From: Micromonospora sp. NBRC 110009
Lineage (GTDB): Bacteria; Actinomycetota; Actinomycetes; Mycobacteriales; Micromonosporaceae
Assembly (NCBI RefSeq): GCF_030518795.1
Contig: NZ_CP130427.1
Span: 806,001 to 870,000, forward strand
Reading direction: 5' to 3'
DNA length: 64,000 nt
A model generated the notes under the pieces. It was given only the letters and a program-made list of their open reading frames with translations, did not search any database and was not told the origin of the DNA. This document shows, in pieces, positions 55,119-64,000 of this stretch; the stretch's first letter is position 1, and each line of letters begins with the position of its first letter. The translations under genes were made by a program, and so were the position numbers.

Positions 55119-55186
55119 CTAACCCTGGGGCGACGCGGACTCGGAGGGAGCGCCGGTCCTGCTCTGCTGGATCGGTCTCACCTCCT
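55119..55186 (-). other. Possible leader ORF before the PrmC-like gene
   Basis: On the minus strand AGGAGGTGA (55186-55178) is a near-full complement of the 16S rRNA 3' end, followed by an open frame of 17-20 codons ending at TAG 55121-55119. If it began at GTG 55181 the start would overlap the Shine-Dalgarno; the codon at normal distance is ATC (55172-55170). The predicted peptide contains IQQSRTGAPS. An inverted repeat CGTCGG/CCGACG (55098-55114) follows the stop. This looks like a translated leader, but a start at ATC would be exceptional. Confidence 0.3.
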
Positions 55187-55257
55187 CGGGTCGGGCCCGC
55201 GCGGGCCGTGGCTGCCCGTCACCTTAGCGGAGCCGGCCGTGCCGGCCGGCCCCGGCG

Positions 55258-56373
55258 TCACTCCGTACTGGCGTCCAGTGCGGCGCTCACATCGGCCACC
55301 AGGTCGGCGGTGTCCTCGATGCCGCAGGAGAGCCGGACGAAGCCGGGCGCGGTGTCGTCACCCCACTGGGCGCGCCGGTCGGCCGTGGTGTGCAGCCCGC
55401 CGAACGAGGTGGCGGCGGCGACCAGGCGGGCGGCGTCGAGGAACCGGGCCACCCGGGTGGCGTCGCCCAGGTCGAACGAGAGCACCCCGGGCATCCGGCG
55501 CAGCTGGACCGAGGCGACCGGGTACGCCGGGTCCGCCGGCAGCCCCGGCCAGCGCAGGCCGGTGATGTCGGACCGGCCGGCGAGCAGCCGGGCGAGCGCC
55601 TCGGCGTTGGCCGTCTGCCGGGCCAGCCGCAGGTCCACGGTCGCCAGCGAGCGGTGGGCCAGCCAGCAGTCGAACGGGCCCGGGACTCCGCCGGTGGTGG
55701 TCCGCCACGCGGTGACCGGGTCGAGCAGTGCCGCGGAGCGGGTCGCCACATACCCCAGCAGCAGGTCGGAGTGGCCGGTGAGGGCCTTGGTGCCGGAGGC
55801 CACCACCACGTCGGCGCCGAGGTCCAGCGGACGCTGGCCGAGCGGGGTGGCGGTGGTGTTGTCCACCGCCAGGAGCGCCCCGGCGGCGTGCGCGGCGGCC
55901 GCCAGCGCCGGCAGGTCGGCCACGTCCAGGCCCGGGTTCGCCGGGGTCTCCAGCAGCACCAGCCGCACCCCCTCGAACGACGGGTACGGCCCGGCGGTCG
56001 GCACGAAGCCGACGCGTACCCCGACGCCCTCCAGGGTGGCGGTGGCGAACGCGCGCACCGGGAAGTAGCCGTCGGCGGGGAGCAGCACGGTGTCGCCGGG
56101 GCGCAGCAGCGCCAGCAGCAGCCCGGTGATGGCCGCCTGGCCGCTGGCGAAGACCCGGCAGTCCCCGCCCTCCAGCTCGCCGATGGCCGCCTCCAGCAGC
56201 CGCCGGGTGGGGTTGTCCGGCCGGCCGTACCCGTTCGGGGTCGCGTCCGGCCCGCGCCACGGGTCGAGGTGGTAGGGCGCGGCGAAGACCGGGCCGGGCA
56301 GGAAGGGCTGCCCCGGCTCCGGAGCCGGGAGCCCGGCGTGCACGCTGCGGGTGCCGTCACCCCACTCGGTCAT
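55258..56373 (-). CDS. Cystathionine gamma-lyase-like PLP enzyme
   Basis: A 371-residue member of the Cys/Met-metabolism PLP family. The Schiff-base Lys is in VASGTKALTGHSDLLLG (about 197), with YGRPDNPTRRLLEAAI at the N-terminus, SGQAAI in the cofactor loop and VDNTTATP for the Asp that contacts the ring. The family includes cystathionine gamma-lyase and gamma-synthase; the reaction cannot be fixed from sequence alone. ATG at 56373, seven bases after gpsA stop, so it is the third gene of a plsC-gpsA-lyase transcript. Confidence 0.88.
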   Translation of the reverse strand: MTEWGDGTRSVHAGLPAPEPGQPFLPGPVFAAPYHLDPWRGPDATPNGYGRPDNPTRRLLEAAIGELEGGDCRVFASGQAAITGLLLALLRPGDTVLLPADGYFPVRAFATATLEGVGVRVGFVPTAGPYPSFEGVRLVLLETPANPGLDVADLPALAAAAHAAGALLAVDNTTATPLGQRPLDLGADVVVASGTKALTGHSDLLLGYVATRSAALLDPVTAWRTTTGGVPGPFDCWLAHRSLATVDLRLARQTANAEALARLLAGRSDITGLRWPGLPADPAYPVASVQLRRMPGVLSFDLGDATRVARFLDAARLVAAATSFGGLHTTADRRAQWGDDTAPGFVRLSCGIEDTADLVADVSAALDASTE

Positions 56374-56380
56374 CGCCGGC

Positions 56381-57388
56381 TCACTCGTACGACTCGGGCT
56401 TGGCGGTCCGGCTCATCAGGGCGTCCACGGCGAGCCGCGGGTCCATCCCCTCGTGGCAGATCCGCTCGATCTGCTCGGTGATCGGCATCTCCACCCCGTT
56501 CGCCCGGGCCAGGTCGCGGATCGACAGGCAGCTCTTCACGCCCTCGGCGGTCTGCCGGGTGGCCGCCTGGGCCTGCTCCAGGGTCTCCCCCCGGCCCAGG
56601 TGCTCGCCGAAGGTGCGGTTGCGGGCCAGCGGTGACGAGCAGGAGGCCACCAGGTCACCCATGCCGGCCAGGCCGGCGAAGGTGATCGGGTCGGCGCCGA
56701 GCGCCACGCCGAGCCGGGCGGTCTCGGCCAGGCCCCGGGTCATCAGCATGGCCCGGGTGTTGTCGCCGAAGCCCATCGCGGTGGCGATCCCGTACGCCAG
56801 GGCGATCACGTTCTTCACCGCCCCGCCCAGCTCGCAGCCGATCACGTCGTCGTTGGTGTAGGGGCGTAAGTACGGCGTCCGGATCGACGACTGGACCAGG
56901 GCGGTCCGGCGGCTGTCGGTGCCGGCGACCACGGTCGCGGCGGGCTGTTCGGCGGCGATCTCCGGGGCCAGGTTGGGCCCGGAGACGACCACCACCCGGT
57001 CGGCGGTCACCCCGGCGGTCTCCATGATCACCTGGCTCATCCGCTTGGTGGTGCCCAGCTCGATGCCCTTCATCAGGGAGACGAGCGTGGCGTCGGGGTC
57101 CAGGTGGGGGGTCCAGTCGGCGAGGTTGCCGCGCAGCGTCTGCGACGGCACGGAGAGGACCACCACCTCGGCCCCGACGATCGCCTCCGCGGCGTCCCCG
57201 GTCGCGGTGACCCGATCGGGCAGCCGCACGTCCGGCAGATAGTCCGGATTGTGGCGGCCGGTCCGGATCGCCTCGGCCACCGACGCCCGCCGGGCCAGGA
57301 TCGTCACGTCCCGGCCGGCGTCGGCGAGGATCTTGGCGAACGCGGTCCCCCAGGATCCGGCCCCCAGCACGGCCACGTGTCCGCTCAC
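56381..57388 (-). CDS. gpsA: NAD(P)-dependent glycerol-3-phosphate dehydrogenase
   Basis: Makes glycerol 3-phosphate for phospholipid synthesis. The 335 residues begin with the Rossmann motif [17 protein letters not shown] (about 4-20), followed by [22 protein letters not shown] and [13 protein letters not shown] with the catalytic Lys. GTG at 57388 overlaps the plsC stop by four bases. The acyltransferase upstream uses its product, so the pair makes metabolic sense. Confidence 0.96.
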   Translation of the reverse strand: MSGHVAVLGAGSWGTAFAKILADAGRDVTILARRASVAEAIRTGRHNPDYLPDVRLPDRVTATGDAAEAIVGAEVVVLSVPSQTLRGNLADWTPHLDPDATLVSLMKGIELGTTKRMSQVIMETAGVTADRVVVVSGPNLAPEIAAEQPAATVVAGTDSRRTALVQSSIRTPYLRPYTNDDVIGCELGGAVKNVIALAYGIATAMGFGDNTRAMLMTRGLAETARLGVALGADPITFAGLAGMGDLVASCSSPLARNRTFGEHLGRGETLEQAQAATRQTAEGVKSCLSIRDLARANGVEMPITEQIERICHEGMDPRLAVDALMSRTAKPESYE

Positions 57389-58110
57389 TCGGTCACCTCG
57401 GGCGTGGGGGTGCGGGCCGGGCGCTCCCAGAGCGGGGGTGGTGTGCCGCCGCGGATCTCGGCGGCCAGGTCACGGATCCGCAGCATGATCGTGTCGGTCA
57501 TCTCCTCCAGGATCGCCCGGCTCGGCGTGGCGCCGGCCCACCGGCTCAGGTCCACCGGCGGTCCGGCCACCACGGTGACCGGGATGCGCGGGCGCAGCCC
57601 GAAGTGTTTCGTCCGCGGGTCGAACAGCTTCTCCGGTCCCCACATGACGACCGGGATCACCGGCGCCCCGGTGGCCAGCGCCAGCCGGGCCGCGCCGGTC
57701 TTGCCCTTCATCGGCCAGAGGTCCGGTTCCCGGGTGGTGGTCCCCTCCGGGTAGATCACCACGGCCCCACCCTCGCGCACCGCCTCGACCAGCCGGTCCA
57801 GCGACTTGACCGCGTCGACGGTGCCGCGTTCCACCGGGATCTGCCGGCACCGGTGCAGGATCCAGCCGATCACCGGAACCCGGAACACGCTGGCCTTGCC
57901 GAGGTACTGCGGCCAGCGCCCGGAGTCGTAGATGAAGTGTGCGGAGACCAGCGGGTCGGCGTGCGAGATGTGGTTGGGCACGATGATGACGCCGCCGTCG
58001 CGGCGCAGGTGCTCCATGCCCCGCCAGGTGCGCCGGGTCCAGACGGTCAACACCGGCTTGACCAGCACCACGGCCAGCCGTGGCCAGAATCCCACCTTCC
58101 GCCGCGCCAC
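57385..58110 (-). CDS. plsC: 1-acyl-sn-glycerol-3-phosphate acyltransferase
   Basis: Adds the second acyl chain in phosphatidic acid synthesis. The 241 residues carry the catalytic block [10 protein letters not shown] (about 44-53, H-x4-D) and the substrate motif [11 protein letters not shown] (about 117-127), with a basic/aromatic N-terminal membrane-associated helix. GTG at 58110 has GGAGGAG seven bases upstream; the longer frame upstream is antisense to cofC and rejected. First gene of plsC-gpsA-lyase. Confidence 0.93.
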   Translation of the reverse strand: MARRKVGFWPRLAVVLVKPVLTVWTRRTWRGMEHLRRDGGVIIVPNHISHADPLVSAHFIYDSGRWPQYLGKASVFRVPVIGWILHRCRQIPVERGTVDAVKSLDRLVEAVREGGAVVIYPEGTTTREPDLWPMKGKTGAARLALATGAPVIPVVMWGPEKLFDPRTKHFGLRPRIPVTVVAGPPVDLSRWAGATPSRAILEEMTDTIMLRIRDLAAEIRGGTPPPLWERPARTPTPEVTE

Positions 58111-58224
58111 CCTGTCTCCTCCTCGTGCCCGACCGCGCACCGACACCCCGCCGACGGAAATCATGCCTGCTCGCCCCGGGTCCGGCCAGTGAGGGTACCG
58201 CCGTCCCACTGGCAGGATGGTCAC

Positions 58225-59082
58225 GTGCCTGAGCCGAGCTGGACCGTGGTGGTGCCGGTGAAGCGCCTCGGGGCGGCGAAGAGCCGCCTGCGGGGCGCGC
58301 TGCCGGCCGTACCCCATGAGGAGCTGGCGCTGGCCCTGGCGGCCGACACGGTCCGCGCGGTGCAGGCCTGCCCGGCGGTGGCCGAGGTCCTGGTGGTCAC
58401 CGACGACCCGCGGGTGGCCGCGGAGGCCACCGCGGCCGGCGCGCGGGTCGCGCCGGACCCGGCGGGCGGGCTGAACGCGGCCTTCCGGCACGGCGCCGCC
58501 GTGAGCGACCCGGGTGCCGCGGTGGCCGGCGTCACCGCCGACCTGCCGGCGCTGCGCCCGGCGGAGCTGGCCGCGGCGCTGCGGGCCGCGGGCGGCCCGG
58601 GGGTACGCGGGTTCGTGGCCGACGCGCCGGGGACCGGCACGGTGCTGCTCGCCGCCCCGGCCGGGGTGCCGCTGGACCCCCGCTTCGGGGTGGGCTCCGC
58701 CGCCGCCCACGCGGCGAGCGGGGCGCTGCCGTTGCCCGGGGACTGGCCCACCCTGCGCCGCGACGTGGACACCGCCGAGGACCTGGCCGCGGCGGCCCGG
58801 CTGGGGCTGGGCCCGCGCACCGCCGCGCTGCTCGACACCCGCGCGGCCGCCCCGACCGGCCGGCCCGTCCGGTACGGTGCTGGCATGCAGGGCACGGTGG
58901 CCACCTACGACCCGTCGACCCGCAGCGGGGTGCTGCTCCTCGACGACGGCACGGAGCTGGCCTTCCCGGCCCGCGCGTTCGACGCCTCCGGGTTGCGGCT
59001 GCTCCGGCTCGGGCAGCGGCTCCGGATCGAGCGGGATGCCGCCGGCGAGGTCGTCCGGGTGACTTTGCCGACGATGGCCTGA
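58225..59082 (+). CDS. cofC: CofC/FbiD guanylyltransferase fused to a cold-shock-like domain
   Basis: The first 215 or so residues are CofC ([46 protein letters not shown]), which in actinobacteria (FbiD) makes the enolpyruvyl- or lactyl-diphosphoguanosine used for coenzyme F420. Residues 221-285 ([15 protein letters not shown], then ELAFPARAF) form a small beta-barrel like a cold-shock domain. No stop separates them, but an internal ATG (58885) is preceded by TACGGT and six bases, so the domain may also be made alone. GTG at 58225 is leaderless-type (CAGGAT then six bases). Divergent from plsC; ppk follows. Confidence 0.87.
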   Translation: MPEPSWTVVVPVKRLGAAKSRLRGALPAVPHEELALALAADTVRAVQACPAVAEVLVVTDDPRVAAEATAAGARVAPDPAGGLNAAFRHGAAVSDPGAAVAGVTADLPALRPAELAAALRAAGGPGVRGFVADAPGTGTVLLAAPAGVPLDPRFGVGSAAAHAASGALPLPGDWPTLRRDVDTAEDLAAAARLGLGPRTAALLDTRAAAPTGRPVRYGAGMQGTVATYDPSTRSGVLLLDDGTELAFPARAFDASGLRLLRLGQRLRIERDAAGEVVRVTLPTMA

Positions 59083-59095
59083 CGACCTGGCCCGA

Positions 59096-59117
59096 GTTCA
59101 TTTTCTGTTCACCGTTA
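59096..59117 (+). promoter_or_regulatory. PHO box upstream of ppk
   Basis: Two tandem 11-base units, GTTCATTTTCT (59096-59106) and GTTCACCGTTA (59107-59117), match the direct-repeat PHO box bound by PhoP in actinomycetes. They lie 16-37 bases before the ppk start, overlapping the promoter. PhoP control of ppk under phosphate starvation is established in Streptomyces. Confidence 0.75.
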
Positions 59118-59132
59118 TCGGGGAATCATGAG

Positions 59133-61424
59133 GTGGTGAGCACCCCTCGCGAGCGTCCCGAGAGTCCGCAGCACCTCCTGCACCCGACCGCGCCCCGCAA
59201 CGGCACCGCCGCCCGCGGCACCGACGGGCGCTTCCGCCGGGTCCGCCCGCCGGAGGAGAGCCTCTCCACCGAGCTGGACGACGCCGCCACCACCGGACTG
59301 GAGGAGGCGCTCGACCCGGTCGAGGGGCCGGGCCCGGACGCGGAGCCGCCGGCCGCGCAGCCGCTGCCGGAGGAGCGCTTCCTCAACCGGGAGCTCTCCT
59401 GGCTCGACTTCAACGCCCGGGTGCTGGCGCTGGCCGAGGACCCGCGTACGCCGTTGCTGGAGCGGGCGAAGTTCCTGGCCATCTTCGCCAGCAACCTCGA
59501 CGAGTTCTACATGGTCCGGGTGGCCGGGCTGAAGCGCCGCCTCTCCGCCGGCCTGCCGGTACGCGGCGGCGACCGGATGCCGCTGCGTACCCAGCTGGAG
59601 CTGGTCGCGGAGAAGACCGCCGACCTGGTGGCCCGGCACGCCGCCTGCTTCGTCGACGACGTGCTGCCCCGGCTGGCCGACGAGGACATCCGGATCCTGC
59701 GCTGGAGCGACCTGGACGACGCCGAGCGGGAGCGGCTGCGCACCTGGTTCCGCGAGCACATCTTCCCGGTGCTCACCCCGCTCGCGGTGGACCCGGCGCA
59801 CCCGTTCCCGTACATCTCCGGGCGGTCGCTGAACCTGGCCGTCTCGGTGCGCGACCCGGACGGCGGTTCGGAGCTGTTCGCCCGGGTCAAGGTGCCGAAC
59901 AACGTGCCCCGGTTCGTCCGGGTGGCCCGCGACCAGCCCGGGGTGCGCTTCCTGCCGGTCGAGGACCTCATCTCGGTGCACCTCGGGCAGCTCTTCTCCG
60001 GCATGCAGGTGGTCGAGTGCCACCTGTTCCGGGTCACCCGCAACGCCGAGGTGGAGGTCGACGAGGACCGCGACGAGGACTTGCTCCAGGCCCTCGAACG
60101 GGAGCTGGCCCGGCGCCGGTTCGGCCCGCCGGTGCGGCTGGAGGTCGCCGCCTCCATCTCCGACCACATGCTGGAGCTGCTCGTCCGCGAGCTGGACATG
60201 GACAGCCACGACGTGCTGCGGGTCCGCGGCCTGCTCGACCTCTCCGCGCTCTGGCAGGTGTACGGCGAGGCCGACCGCCCCGACCTGAAGGACCCGCCCT
60301 TCGTGCCGGCCACCCATCCCCGGCTCGTCGAGGGTGAGGTGCCGCGCAGCGTCTTCGCCACCCTGCGGGACGGGGACATCCTGGTGCACCACCCGTACCA
60401 CTCGTTCGCCACCAGCGTGCAGCGCTTCATCGAGCAGGCCGCCGCCGACCCGAACGTGCTGGCCATCAAGCAGACCCTCTACCGCACCAGCGGCGACTCC
60501 CCCATCGTGGACGCACTGGTCGACGCGGCCGCCGCCGGCAAGCAGGTGGTGGTGCTGGTGGAGCTGAAGGCGCGCTTCGACGAGGTGGCCAACATCGGCT
60601 GGGCCCGCACCCTGGAACGCGCCGGCTGCCACGTCGTCTACGGCCTGGTGGGCCTGAAGACGCACTGCAAGACCGCCCTGGTGGTACGCCAGGAGGGCAA
60701 CCAGATCCGCCGCTACTGCCACATCGGCACCGGCAACTACCACCCGAAGACCGCCCGGCTCTACGAGGACTTCGGCATGCTCACCGCCGACCCGGAGATC
60801 GGCGCCGACCTGACCGACCTGTTCAACGTGCTCACCGGCTACAGCCGGCAGACCGCGTACCGGCGGCTGCTGGTGGCCCCGCAGGGCATCCGCCGCGGGC
60901 TGATCGAGCGGATCGAGCGGGAGGTCGAGCACGTCCGGCTCGGCATGCCGGGGCTGGTGCAGTTCAAGGTGAACGCGCTGGTCGACGAGGAGATCACCGA
61001 TGCGCTCTACCGGGCGTCCCGGGCCGGCGTCCACGTCGACCTGCTGATCCGGGGCATGTGCACGCTGCGGCCGGGGGTGCCGGGGCTGTCGGACAACATC
61101 CGCGTCCGCTCGATCCTCGGCCGGTTCCTGGAGCACTCCCGGATCTTCCGGTTCGGCAACAACGGCGACGCGGAGTTCTGGATGGGCTCGGCCGACCTGA
61201 TGCACCGCAACCTGGACCGCCGGGTGGAGGCGCTGGTGCAGGTGAGCGACCCGGTGGCCCGGGCCGAGCTGGACCAGGTGCTGACCGCCGCGTTCAGCCC
61301 GGAGGTGGACGCGTTCGAGCTGGCCGGGGACGGCACCTGGCACCGGCGGCCCGGGACCGACGACGCGCCGCTGACGGACCTGCAGGAGCTGCTCCTGCAC
61401 CGGGTGGGCGGGACGGCCGGCTGA
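59133..61424 (+). CDS. ppk: Polyphosphate kinase PPK1
   Basis: Reversible synthesis of polyphosphate from ATP. The 763-residue protein has a disordered 75-residue N-terminus, then the N domain ([21 protein letters not shown]), a head domain and the two catalytic domains. The phospho-His lies in [16 protein letters not shown] (about 505), with [16 protein letters not shown] and HRNLDRRVE further on. The start is either GTG 59133 or 59136. A PHO box overlaps the promoter. It lies between cofC and mutT1 as in mycobacteria, where MutT1 acts on nucleotides downstream of PPK's operon. Confidence 0.96.
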   Translation: MVSTPRERPESPQHLLHPTAPRNGTAARGTDGRFRRVRPPEESLSTELDDAATTGLEEALDPVEGPGPDAEPPAAQPLPEERFLNRELSWLDFNARVLALAEDPRTPLLERAKFLAIFASNLDEFYMVRVAGLKRRLSAGLPVRGGDRMPLRTQLELVAEKTADLVARHAACFVDDVLPRLADEDIRILRWSDLDDAERERLRTWFREHIFPVLTPLAVDPAHPFPYISGRSLNLAVSVRDPDGGSELFARVKVPNNVPRFVRVARDQPGVRFLPVEDLISVHLGQLFSGMQVVECHLFRVTRNAEVEVDEDRDEDLLQALERELARRRFGPPVRLEVAASISDHMLELLVRELDMDSHDVLRVRGLLDLSALWQVYGEADRPDLKDPPFVPATHPRLVEGEVPRSVFATLRDGDILVHHPYHSFATSVQRFIEQAAADPNVLAIKQTLYRTSGDSPIVDALVDAAAAGKQVVVLVELKARFDEVANIGWARTLERAGCHVVYGLVGLKTHCKTALVVRQEGNQIRRYCHIGTGNYHPKTARLYEDFGMLTADPEIGADLTDLFNVLTGYSRQTAYRRLLVAPQGIRRGLIERIEREVEHVRLGMPGLVQFKVNALVDEEITDALYRASRAGVHVDLLIRGMCTLRPGVPGLSDNIRVRSILGRFLEHSRIFRFGNNGDAEFWMGSADLMHRNLDRRVEALVQVSDPVARAELDQVLTAAFSPEVDAFELAGDGTWHRRPGTDDAPLTDLQELLLHRVGGTAG

Positions 61425-61464
61425 GCGGCGCCCGGCGCGCCGCGGGCGGGCTTACGGTGAGCGG

Positions 61465-62346
61465 ATGACGGACGACGAACCGGTGCGGATCCGGGCGGCG
61501 GGCGGGGTCGTCTGGCGCCCGGGCGCGGCCGGCGTCGAGGTCTGCCTCGTGCACCGCCCCCGGTACGGCGACTGGTCGCTGCCGAAGGGCAAGTTGGACG
61601 CGGGGGAACACCCGCTGCGCGCGGCCGTCCGCGAGGTGGCCGAGGAGACCGACGTCCGGGCGGTGCCGCAGGTGCGCCTGCCGACGGTCCGCTACCGCAG
61701 CGAGGGTCGGGCGAAGGCGGTCGACTACTGGTCGATGCGGGCCGTCGCGCAGGGCGGTTTCCAGCCGGACACCGAGGTCGACGAGGTCCGCTGGCTCCCC
61801 GTCGACGAGGCGCTACGCCTGGTCAGCTACCCGCACGACACCGAGGTGATCGCCGCGTTCGCGGCGCTGCCGCCGGTGACCGGCACGGTGCTGCTGGTCC
61901 GGCACGCGCACGCCGGCAAGCGGGGCACCTGGACGGGCCCGGACACCGGCCGGCCGCTGGACGCGGAGGGCTGGGCGCAGGCGCAGGCCCTCGCCCCGCT
62001 GGTGGCCCTGATCCGCCCGGCCCGCCTGGTCTCCGCCTCGGCCCGCCGCTGCGTGCAGACCCTGGACCCGGCGGCCGCCCTGCTGGACCTGCCCATCGAG
62101 GTGGTCGGCGACCTGGACGAGCCGAAGCCGGGCCAGCAGCCGGAGGAGTGCGCCCTGGCCGGGGCGGCCCGGCTGACCGACCTGGCGGCCGCCGGGGAGC
62201 CGGTCGCCGTGTGCAGCCAGGGCAAGGTGATCCCCGGCATGCTGGAACGCCTGACCGGGCGGGCCGACGACTTCACCACCGCGAAGGGCGGCGGCTGGCT
62301 GCTTGCCTTCGCCGGCGACCGCCTGCTCGCCGCCGACCGGCTGTAA
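61465..62346 (+). CDS. mutT1: MutT1-type NUDIX hydrolase-histidine phosphatase fusion
   Basis: A 293-residue two-domain enzyme. Residues 1-135 are NUDIX with the box GKLDAGEHPLRAAVREVAEE (about 42-61; G-x5-E-x7-R-E-V-x-E-E). Residues 138-293 are a histidine-phosphatase domain starting LLVRHAHAGKRG with the RHG-like RHA motif, a shortened form as in SixA. In mycobacteria MutT1 hydrolyses 8-oxo-dGTP and diadenosine polyphosphates. ATG at 61465 follows TACGGT by six bases (leaderless). Its TAA stop lies in a repeat element. Confidence 0.92.
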   Translation: MTDDEPVRIRAAGGVVWRPGAAGVEVCLVHRPRYGDWSLPKGKLDAGEHPLRAAVREVAEETDVRAVPQVRLPTVRYRSEGRAKAVDYWSMRAVAQGGFQPDTEVDEVRWLPVDEALRLVSYPHDTEVIAAFAALPPVTGTVLLVRHAHAGKRGTWTGPDTGRPLDAEGWAQAQALAPLVALIRPARLVSASARRCVQTLDPAAALLDLPIEVVGDLDEPKPGQQPEECALAGAARLTDLAAAGEPVAVCSQGKVIPGMLERLTGRADDFTTAKGGGWLLAFAGDRLLAADRL

Positions 62347-62395
62347 GGAGGGGCCCCTGCTTAACGCCTCCGGTAGGGCAGGGCCCCCGCCTAAC
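62344..62395. repeat. Dispersed palindromic element, copy D (supplies the mutT1 stop)
   Basis: Inverse orientation to copies A and B: TAAGGAGGGGCCCCTGC, then TTAACGCCTCCGGTAG, then GGCAGGGCCCCCGCC. The first three bases are the TAA stop of mutT1. Between convergent genes, it can act as a terminator for both. A degenerate partial copy may follow at about 62405-62425. Confidence 0.8.
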
Positions 62396-62426
62396 CGCCG
62401 GCACCGGGCAACGGAGGGTCCCGCAT

Positions 62427-64000
62427 TCAGCGCGGAGTCAGGGTGACCGCGACGGGTAGGTGGTCGCTGGCCGTGGTGCGCGGCGCCCGCGCGTCCGTCG
62501 CGGTGAGGCCGGGTGAGACGAAGACGTGGTCGATCTGCTCGCGCGGATCGTCGGCCGGGCTGGTCGGCAGCGGCCGGGCCGCGGCCAGCGCGTCCACCAG
62601 GCCGGCCGTGGTGAACTCGGCGAACGCGGGCTCGCCCGGCTCGGTGTTGAGGTCGCCGGCCAGCACCAGCGGGCGGCCCGCCGCGTACCCGGTGGCGAAG
62701 GCGGCGACCTCGCGGGCCTGGGCCACCGGCCCCTGCCCGGGCGGCGGTTGCAGGTGGGTGGCGACCACGGCGAGATCCCGGCCGCCGCCCAGGTCGAGCG
62801 TGACGCCGAGGGCCTGTGCCCCGGTCGGCGCGCCGTGCGCGGCCAACGGCCGGGTCCGGGCGGACCGGACCGGGAAGCGGCTGAGCACCGCGTCACCCCA
62901 GACCGGATCGGCGGCGGGCGCGAAGACGTACGGCATCCGCAGCCGCTGGGCCAGCCGGGCGAGGGTGTCGTGGCCGCCGTTGAGCAGCCAGCCCCGGTCC
63001 ACCTCGCTGAGCAGCACCACGTCGGGCCGGCTGCCGGTGACCACCCGGGCCACCGCGTCCAGGTCGAGCCGGCCGTCCAGCCCGAACCCCATCCGGATGT
63101 TGTACGCGACGACCCGTACCGCCGGCGGTGGCGCGGCGGCCGGCGGTGGCGCGGTCGCCGGCCGGTGCATCTCGAGCGCCACCCCGGTCAGCAGCACCAG
63201 GGCCAGCACGGTCGACCTGCGGGGCCATCCGGTGAGCACCGGGCTGCCCTGCGCCGGCCCGGCGAGGGCGACCACGGCGATCAGGGCGGCCACCGCCACC
63301 GGCACCCAGCCGTTGGGATAACCCAGGTCATACGCGGCGTAGTAGGCGACCGCAGCGACGGCGAAGACCAGCATCCCGCCGACGGCGGCGGATCCGCGTC
63401 GCGCCGCAGCACGATCGTCCGCCTCGGCCGTGGGCGGGAAGGTGGTGTCGGTGCGGCCGAGGCAGCCGCCCAGGCCGGCGGCGGTGAGCAGGTACGCCGG
63501 CACCAGCCAGCCCGGCCGGTCGGCGGCGAAGAGCCCCGCCCCGACCAGCAGCGCGGCCGGCCAGAGCCCGCGCGCCAGCCAGGCCGGCAGCCGGGTGAGG
63601 GCGGCCAGCAGGAAGAGCAGGACCGCGTAGCCCGGCAGGACCGAGGGGTGCCCCTCCGGTGGCTGGGCGACGCCGTCGCCGTAGGAGCCCGCGGCGCTCC
63701 ACAGCGCCGGGGAGAGCGCCACCTGTCCGGCCAGTAGCAGCGCGGGCCCGCACAGCAGCCAGGCCCGGCCGCCCGCCGTAGGCCAGGCGGCCGACCGCCG
63801 GCCCGCCGCCGCCGCGCCGGATCCGGCGGTGGGCAACGCGGCGGGCACGCACAGGGCGTCGGCGGGTACCGCCGCACTGGTCGCGTCGTCAGCGGACGCG
63901 ACCGGCGCCGGCCGCCCGCCGAGGACCGCGGACGTCGCCAGGAACGCCAGCACCAGCAGGCCGCTCACGCCCCACCCGAGCGCACCGCCCCGCCAGACCA
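62427..64000 (-). CDS. Membrane protein with endonuclease/exonuclease/phosphatase domain (5' end outside window)
   Basis: At least 524 residues, open to the window edge, so the N-terminus is not known. The first 265 or so visible residues hold about seven hydrophobic segments. The C-terminal 250 are an EEP-fold hydrolase: VVAYNIRMGF, LLSEVDRG, DAVLSRFPV, VATHLQPPPG, LAGDLNTEP, QIDHVFVSPG and SDHLPVAV, with the Mg and catalytic Asp/His residues kept. Such proteins may cleave phosphodiesters on lipids or nucleic acids outside the cell. Convergent with mutT1. An internal GTG at 63968 could be a start, but the reading frame continues upstream with hydrophobic codons. Confidence 0.8.
   Translation of the reverse strand, partial: VWRGGALGWGVSGLLVLAFLATSAVLGGRPAPVASADDATSAAVPADALCVPAALPTAGSGAAAAGRRSAAWPTAGGRAWLLCGPALLLAGQVALSPALWSAAGSYGDGVAQPPEGHPSVLPGYAVLLFLLAALTRLPAWLARGLWPAALLVGAGLFAADRPGWLVPAYLLTAAGLGGCLGRTDTTFPPTAEADDRAAARRGSAAVGGMLVFAVAAVAYYAAYDLGYPNGWVPVAVAALIAVVALAGPAQGSPVLTGWPRRSTVLALVLLTGVALEMHRPATAPPPAAAPPPAVRVVAYNIRMGFGLDGRLDLDAVARVVTGSRPDVVLLSEVDRGWLLNGGHDTLARLAQRLRMPYVFAPAADPVWGDAVLSRFPVRSARTRPLAAHGAPTGAQALGVTLDLGGGRDLAVVATHLQPPPGQGPVAQAREVAAFATGYAAGRPLVLAGDLNTEPGEPAFAEFTTAGLVDALAAARPLPTSPADDPREQIDHVFVSPGLTATDARAPRTTASDHLPVAVTLTPR

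Noticed and set aside
55258..56373. SAM-type riboswitch for the Cys/Met-family lyase
   Set aside because: The lyase follows gpsA by seven bases, leaving no room, and no SAM-IV-like core appears in the downstream gap.

Overview
The window is a very GC-rich actinobacterial chromosome segment, most likely Micromonospora or a close relative in the Micromonosporaceae. The evidence is the codon use (almost every third base G or C), frequent GTG starts, actinobacterial-only families (DUF3515, DUF5753/DUF397, SepIVA-like, CofC/FbiD, PPK1 beside a MutT1-type NUDIX-phosphatase fusion) and a dispersed palindromic element with cores such as AAGGGGCCCTT that I associate with this group. About 57 protein genes are supported. 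I see no rRNA, tRNA, CRISPR array, prophage or insertion sequence.

Most of the window is a housekeeping backbone on the minus strand whose order resembles the mycobacterial rimM-to-mutT1 region (established synteny, recalled, not searched). From left to right it holds rimM (cut by the window edge), a KH protein and rpsP; a DUF402 gene and proS; an amidohydrolase and ffh; the nitrogen operon amtB-glnB-glnD behind a GlnR-like box; ftsY; smc; the yceD-rpmF-plsX-rnc-mutM operon; a SepIVA-like gene; rsmD-coaD; fakA-like/recG; rpmB; thiL; a lone RAM-domain protein and DUF3515; ddl; plsC-gpsA; and the plus-strand run cofC-ppk-mutT1, where ppk has a two-unit PHO-type box.

Three blocks of less universal genes interrupt the backbone. 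(1) 17.2-22.3 kb: PhoD-like phosphatase, MarR regulator with paired operators and a 14-TM exporter, universal stress protein, DinB-like protein. (2) 26.9-34.0 kb, between smc and mutM: a small coiled-coil protein, a membrane-anchored CAP-domain protein, a GH114-like lipoprotein, an MFS transporter and an MMPL/RND pump. (3) 48.8-56.4 kb, between ddl and gpsA: a membrane TPR protein paired with a TPR-AAA ATPase (the best candidate for an undescribed system), a DUF5753 regulator with its DUF397 partner, a ROK kinase, a PrmC-like methyltransferase behind an odd leader, and a cystathionine gamma-lyase-like enzyme. A two-component system with an ABC exporter sits at 7.1-10.6 kb.

Regulation read from the sequence: many genes have a TANNNT hexamer 6-9 bases before the start codon and no Shine-Dalgarno, indicating leaderless mRNAs. 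Strong hairpin terminators close several operons. Four copies of the CTACCGGAGGCGTTAA-type element sit at gene ends, and two of them supply the stop codon.
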